In this document: positions 58,679-64,000 of the stretch, in pieces
How positions within the stretch are numbered: the stretch's first letter is position 1
Layout: the number at the start of each line of letters is the position of its first letter
Assembly (NCBI RefSeq): GCF_022201045.2
Contig: NC_068562.1
Location: forward strand, 22,729,501 to 22,793,500
Direction of reading: 5' to 3'
DNA length: 64,000 bases
Source: Citrus sinensis
Taxonomy: Eukaryota > Streptophyta > Magnoliopsida > Sapindales > Rutaceae
Translations under genes and position numbers: made by a program
Notes under the pieces: generated by a model
Seen by the model: only the letters and a program-made list of their open reading frames with translations
Told to the model about the DNA's origin: nothing
The model's database searches: none

Positions 58679-58758
58679 GGCTAATGTTGATAGAAAAAAG
58701 TTGAGAGGGTTAATTACGAAAATAATAAAATATTAATGGTTATTTTTGTAAATTTCCC
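58679..58758 (-). repeat. MULE-2 right terminal inverted repeat
   Basis: 80 bp; read inward it starts GGGAAATTTACAAAAATAAC and ends TTTTTCTATCAACATTAGCC. Confidence 0.9.
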
Positions 58759-58767
58759 TTCATTTTT

Positions 58768-59545
58768 GGTTATTGTAGTAATTTCCTAAAATATAGCCCA
58801 CCAAACAAGTTTTATCCATTTTCTTTTTCATAAAATGAAAAACAACAAATTAAAAAGTTACCAAATGCACCTTAAATTTGTTCTATTTCTACCCACGAAT
58901 CTGATCAAATATAAGAGGGGAACAGAGTCCTAAGAACAATATTGTGACCCGAACATTAGGTTAGCCTCTAATAGGACCTTAGGTGACTGGATTCTAAGAC
59001 GAATTGAAAGGGGCTGGGGATCGTTTCTTGTGCCACTTCTTATATACCAACAACTTTTGATGTTTACTCCTAAAACTCTTCCGCAGCCAACCCTTTTGAA
59101 CTATATTATGGGTGCCTCTTTCAAACCAATCATACCATCGAGTTTCATTAAGATTAATGGAACCTATTTGCACATTTGACATTTGGGGTTTGATGAAACT
59201 GAAAAGTGAAAATACTTTTCTGTGAGAGAACAATTCTGTTGGTTCGCAGCCTTCTCTTTTGAGAAAATTCCACTTTCATGCGAGAAGAGCCTTGAACTTG
59301 AGTATTGCAACTACGCTGTGTTCTTGTTTATTTTCTTGTTCAGGCTCTTTTACAATTTCTAGAAGGATTCCAATTACCAAATAAAAATGATTACTAATGA
59401 GTAATCGTCAGATTCATGTTTCTCAAAACGTATTCTCATTTCACTAAGTGACTTCAGAACTGGAATTAGAAAGACAATCTCATATACAACAGCATTGTGC
59501 TGTAACAAACATGCCAAAATTCTCAGACGACCATTTTTCCTAAGT
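58768..59545. other. Flank between MULE-2 and the SNF2 gene
   Basis: Begins GGTTATTGTAGTAATTTCC, which resembles the MULE-2 terminal sequence itself. A minus-strand frame at 59233-58994 (SINLNETRWYDWFERG) has protein-like composition but no family I recognise. The part next to 59545 is probably the 3' UTR of the SNF2 gene. Confidence 0.45.
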
Positions 59546-62500
59546 TCAAAATTGCTGAGTCAAAAAAAGCCCTCGTTGGAGCTTCCCAGTAACATCATCC
59601 AAATCAATGACTCCTGGCTCAGGTCTTTTCTCCATCTTAATCTTGTTAAGCTCTGAATTTAGTTCAGCAATCTGCTTCTGTAATTTTGTTCCCTTGTCTG
59701 GTAATCTCTCTACGGTAACCTGGAAACAATGTTTCAAAAAGAACATTCAACATTCAAGCAACTGAGGGTAAATGAGCACATACACCTGTAAGTTTTTCAA
59801 ATAAAATTTCTTAAGGAGACTGTCTAAACTATAGGCTGCAATCAAAACAGTCAGAGTACATTGCCAGCGTAATTACTCAAACTCAGTTTTTGAGATTTTA
59901 TACTAATCGACTTCAGCATAAAATCCCTTGTGCTTATATATACATTCACCACCCTCATAATCAAGGTTTAGATCCTTAGAAAGAAACAATGAAATTATGA
60001 TGACAACAATAGTATAAATGCTGATGAATGACTCAAAAATTTTGCAGGCAATCAATAAGCACTCCCACAAATAGTATAAACTATAGGCTGCAATTGAAAC
60101 AGTCGAGTACATTGCCAGCCTAATTACTCAAACTCAGTTTTTGAAATTTTATACATATCAACATTAGCATATAATCCTTTGTTCTCATATATTCAGCACC
60201 CTCATAATTGAGGTTTAGATCCTTAGAAGAAACTATGAAATCACGATGACAAAAATAGTATAAATGCTGATGAATGACTCAATTTTTGCAGGCATTCAAT
60301 ATGCACTCCCAGAAATTTTACATGTGCTTTAACTAATTAACTTTTCTAAATAACCATTTACTCAAATTGATAGAGGCGCACAAAGGAGACGAGAGAAGAT
60401 AAAAGGATAATGTTGGTTTTGGCTGACAATTCCATGAACCCCAAGTGCTTATAAAGCCACATCCTAGGGAAAGAACTTGCACTGATACCAACTGTCACGC
60501 ACACATTGGTAAAACTCCTCTTCAAAAATCAGCTTCCAAGGAAAGGAAGCCCAAATACTTATAAGCCCACAAGCCAAGCCTAACATAGCAATGTGGGACT
60601 CAATTAGAGTCGTTACAAAACCTATTTAAATAAAAGGCTAAAATCCAGAAAAACTGGGGAAATTTTTTAAATAAACAGGTTTATCAATTGTCAAGATATT
60701 CTAATTATTATTACTTACAATAAAACCGTACCTTGTTTGATATAAGTTGTGACAGCCTTTTAATTCTTTCCTTGATATCAGACTCTTTTAATTTAGCTTC
60801 ATTTTTTGGGGAAGAAGATTTTTTGTTCAGTTTTATGTCTCTAGGATTGAACGCATACTCAGCCCTGTGAGAAGCACAAAGATTTTACTAACAGCATGCT
60901 ATTGAAATATAACAAATACATAAACAATTGGTTCAAAAAGGTGAAAGATCCTTCAAGTACCCATCGACGTTTCGTGCAACCAAGTAGCTAGATGACGAAT
61001 TACCAACAAATGCAGTTCCTTTTCTCCTGCACCCAAAGTTAAGCAGCAATAATTTTGAAACAGTGAGGCAGATGGAAGTCAACCAAAACATTATAGTCCA
61101 TGAACAACAGTACACCATTAACTTAGTAGACCAATTACTTTTATCTTAATGGTTTTTAGCATCTTCAATAAAAGCCTGATAAACTAGAAAAGAAGAAAAT
61201 GTTACAAGATGTTACTTGTACTGCACATTTACAAGCTATCCAGAAAACATACAACTTAAATCAGAATTTCACGATCTTGGAGTTGAAAATATATGTAACA
61301 CCAAACAAGTTTTACTATTAGCAGCACGCATGCCCAGACACTGATACTCTTGCAAATACAAATATAGGATATCAAATTTGCAACAGTTCTGACTTCTAGA
61401 AATGTGGATAGGAAACATGTTGAAAACAAGTACTTAAAAAGTCAAAATGTCAGCAATAGACATATCATTGGTGTAATGAGCTAGTTTATTGCACCCAAGG
61501 AGGTAAGAATAAGATAGAAATTTTCACCTTGTCGCTTCCTCTTCTTCCTGCACTACTTGCACTCGTGCTGTCTTGGAGAAGAGTAAACTGTGATGACTGA
61601 CTCCTGCTATACCTAGTGTGTCAAGGAACTGTATGTGGGCTTCCAAGGACTCATCCCTAGGAAAAAGTGTATTAGGATACAAAAAAATTAAGTTTATCTC
61701 TTCTGTTTAAAAGAATTAAACACACAACCACAGTCAAACTGTACATTGAGTGAAAGCATACTGTACATGTACAGACATGCTCACAATGCTGGTTAACAAC
61801 TTAACATATTATGTTACAAAACTAAGATTCAGCTATGCATACATATATTGCTAAAATTCACTATAATATTATAATTTAGCATATAAAAGTCACAGGCATC
61901 ATAAAAGCATCCATTATCAAAATTAAAAGGATGGATCTGACAAGAGTATCATAACATTGAGCTAATAAAAAAATAATCACAACCTATTTGACCAACTTAA
62001 ATAAATATGGTTATTAAGATTATATTGCGGCCCAGCACCATTTAGATGTTTTCATTTGACTCAGCTCAGGGAAAAGGACTCAGTTATTGCCACAAGGAGC
62101 AGGAGGTAAAAGCTCCAAAAAAGTTTAAGGATGGGACCATTACCAATTTACCATGCAAGTTTATACTATGTTGACTAAATCATTGCACAGTGTAAGCATG
62201 CAAATGAGGAACAAAAAGGTAAAGATTTCACAGAAACTAAAATAATGCTGTAGTTTCATTACATGTTGTGCTGGTCCCCATGCTCTTCATGTAATTGCTG
62301 CTGGGTGAGAGAAACATCAAACCCCTGTTTGGGTAGACTGAGAAGTTCCCGAAGATCCTGAAAGATAAAGAAGACAATACATCAAGCATCATATGGAAAT
62401 GAAAATTCAGTTCAGCAACATATTTGAACTTTACAGGCATATACCTGCTGGCTAAAATACCGAATCTGTTCTTTGTGCTCAGTGGCTGTCTTAAACAATC

Positions 62501-63086
62501 CGCCTTTGAATATCTAAACCACGCAGTTTGAACAGTCAAGATGATGCCAAACTCACGTGTAACAAAAATAAAGACAAGCAAACAGTAAACCTTCTAATCA
62601 TCCCTTCATAAAGAACTGCATAGAGACTATCTTAATACAACTTGTATCATAGAAAGCATCTAGAAAAATCCATTATTTCTCTCAAATAAGTGTTAGATTG
62701 TGTTGAAGTATAGAACATGAGCTTCTTCAATTCATTTCAACACTTCAACAGAGTATGATATTTCCTTCAAGTGATTGAGATGATTCTAAACAGCTATGGG
62801 TCCATGTAGGCTTATGGGCCCATGTAGGTTTACAACTTGTTAAAACATATTATTTAGCAGTGTGGTAGTCTCAACAGCTTAAAATCACATCTTTGGAATT
62901 ACAAAATATGGCTAATAAAAGGGAAAATCTCTGTACAGCTACAACCAAACAGAGGAAGGAAACAAATCTCTAACCTGCTTTCTATAAATCTTTTCTTCAA
63001 CTGTTCCACATGTCATTAATCTGTACACAACGACATCCTTTTTTTGTCCAATTCGATAAGCACGATCAACGCTCTGATTATCAGTA
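59546..63086 (-). CDS. CHR24: ERCC6-like / CHR24-type SNF2 ATPase, 3' exons (partial)
   Basis: Seven inferred exons of the C-terminal part on the minus strand: 63086-62975, 62513-62445, 62357-62263, 61656-61528, 61026-60961, 60864-60732, 59719-59546. Phases join without error and the gene continues beyond the right edge. The first exon holds helicase motif VI and the end of the SNF2 core ([37 protein letters not shown]). Then come [29 protein letters not shown], and [14 protein letters not shown], the last highly characteristic of ERCC6L (PICH) and plant CHR24. The tail is charged and coiled-coil-like, ending [14 protein letters not shown]. Family members are DNA translocases acting on chromatin; the animal protein works at anaphase DNA bridges. 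The plant role is inferred only by family. Confidence 0.87.
59829..60320. repeat. 252-bp tandem duplication in the last SNF2 intron
   Basis: Two copies starting AACTATAGGCTGCAAT (59828 and 60080), sharing GAGTACATTGCCAGC, TTACTCAAACTCAGTTTTTGA, AGGTTTAGATCCTTAGAA and AATGCTGATGAATGACTCAA. About 90% alike by eye. It lies wholly within an intron. Confidence 0.88.
60440..60620. repeat. LTR-like or interspersed repeat fragment in SNF2 intron
   Basis: Contains TGATACCAACTGTCACGC, two related GCCCA..CTTATAA(A/G)(G)CC(A)CA phrases and AGCAATGTGGGACTC, strings often found in plant LTR or TRIM-type repeats. Boundaries cannot be set. Confidence 0.35.
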
Positions 63087-64000
63087 CTGTATATATAAAA
63101 ATAAATTAATTGAATCAAAATAATGGTTAAACAATGAAAATATTATGCCTTAGTGACATTTTTCAATAGACCACCATCTCATCGTAACTACAATTTACAC
63201 ATCATCAACTTTGCAGTTGACTGTGATTCCTCTACTTTTTTTTTCCTTTTTTTAATCTGTTTTTGTGTTTGGGTCAGACAATGGAGCCTACTTTTAGTTG
63301 TACCCTGAAAGATGGGTTTAGAACCAGGAATCCTGTACAAAACATGGGATGCTCCATGACAAAGGAGGTAGCATCTTAAAGATCAATATCCAACAGTAGT
63401 TCACTTTTATTTCAAGTCTCTGCCATAGTTTTCTGTTATTAGAGTGTAAGAAATAAAATCAATAAGAGCAAATGTATGTTGATCCAACAGCTTTTACCAT
63501 GCTTGATCTAAATTTCAATATAAATAGTCAAATTTCTCTCTCTCAGCTCTTGCAACAATATAAACATGATTTCCTCAGCTGTATGCATTTTGATGTTAAC
63601 AAGTGTTATTTTCCTTGACCCATTTTATTGAGATAGTTTCTGGTCAAGCAAAATTGGGAAGGCCATATGTTTTAGAAGTGACCCGTTTTCTTTTGACATT
63701 ATAGTGGGTAGAGAAAAATGCTCTGGTCATCCATACTTGGACATGACAGCCTTATTCAGTGTTAACCGAGAGGCATAGGATAAGAGAAGAATCAAGTAAC
63801 CAGTAGATACGGTACATTAGTAATCAAAAGCTGATAGTTTACCGTATGTATTAAGCTAATACTCAAGGTAAAAAAAAAAAAAAAAAACTTACATGGAATT
63901 CTTATGGCCATACACATTCACCCAATAATGCGCATCACAGCCTTTCATATATATATCCAGCATTCATGTCGAGATTCAGAAGAATCATGTGTAAATAATA
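63087..64000 (-). other. SNF2 gene intron at the window edge
   Basis: Exon 63086 has an acceptor (ATACAG on the minus strand) right at its start, so this stretch is intron. The preceding exon, expected to end in the conserved ..DPxWNP region, is not found before the edge. Only simple T-rich and A-rich runs (63230-63260, 63870-63890) stand out. Confidence 0.5.

Larger units (their letters stand above)
51381..58758. mobile_element. MULE-2: Mutator-like element with intact transposase and Ulp1-like gene
   Basis: 7,378 bp between perfect 9-bp duplications TTCATTTTT. Terminal inverted repeats of 80 bp (51381-51460 and 58679-58758) align without gaps. The tips are GAGAAATTTA and GGGAAATTTA, and the last 15 bp (TCTATCAACATTAGC) are identical. 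Contents: DUF1985/Ulp1-like gene on plus (52090-55321), MuDR-type transposase on minus (58178-55542), tail to tail with only 220 bp between their ends, and palindromic CG-rich arrays near both ends. It has the same layout as MULE-1 but different repeats and terminal sequence, so it is a separate family. With an intact transposase and ends it could be autonomous. Confidence 0.95.

Noticed and set aside
58768..58786. This stretch as the true right end of MULE-2
   Set aside because: No matching target duplication; using 58758 as the end gives a perfect 9-bp duplication and a gap-free 80-bp terminal repeat.
58994..59233. 79-codon minus-strand frame with protein-like composition
   Set aside because: No family recognised, no splice partners found; may be a relic, not listed as a gene.
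1..64000. tRNA, rRNA, snoRNA or microRNA genes
   Set aside because: None seen by eye; the only tRNA-related string is the copia primer-binding site. A covariance-model search would be needed to exclude small RNAs.

Overview
The window reads as nuclear DNA of a flowering plant, most likely a eudicot. It is AT-rich with spliced genes, a mitochondrial-type PPR gene, a plant-type SNF2 gene, and Mutator-like (MULE), copia and LINE transposons. Host genes are few. They are a small one-helix membrane protein (7460-7807, +), a basic protein with a probable mitochondrial presequence (20636-23082, -), an intronless P-class PPR gene (46251-47873, -), and the 3' part of an ERCC6-like/CHR24-type SNF2 ATPase gene (59546-63086, -, continuing past the right edge).

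Most of the rest is mobile. Two large two-gene MULEs dominate. MULE-1 (9388-19874) has a perfect 9-bp target duplication CTCACAAAC. MULE-2 (51381-58758) has a perfect 9-bp duplication TTCATTTTT and 80-bp terminal inverted repeats. Both carry a MuDR-type transposase gene and a DUF1985 + Ulp1-like cysteine protease gene, facing each other tail to tail. All four genes have an inferred 5'-UTR intron that ends just upstream of the ATG. In three of the four, that intron carries an array of element-specific short repeats: GTCGAGTA-type in MULE-1 and a CG-rich perfect palindrome in MULE-2. The MULE-2 transposase is intact (878 codons). The MULE-1 transposase and both protease genes have visible breaks. 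MULE-1 sits inside one copy of a ~1.9-kb segmental duplication (7930-20345 against 42950-45275); the other copy preserves the empty insertion site.

Between 24.6 and 26.0 kb lie two short non-autonomous MULE-type elements with related ends and 9-10-bp target duplications. The larger carries an extremely AT-rich, broken coding-like stretch of unknown origin. From 28.1 to 40.7 kb is a three-copy array of an unidentified unit, interrupted by a solo LTR (34070-35097) and a decayed copia element with identical-length 259-bp LTRs (36039-40345, GAATT target duplication). The left 6.5 kb, 40.7-43.4 kb and 48-51.3 kb are AT-rich non-coding DNA with tandem repeats and MITE-like foldbacks.

The most interesting system is the pair of transposase + Ulp1-protease MULEs with symmetric repeat arrays in 5'-leader introns. 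All exon boundaries were inferred by eye from splice consensus and reading-frame continuity. Family names come from motif recognition, not from searches.
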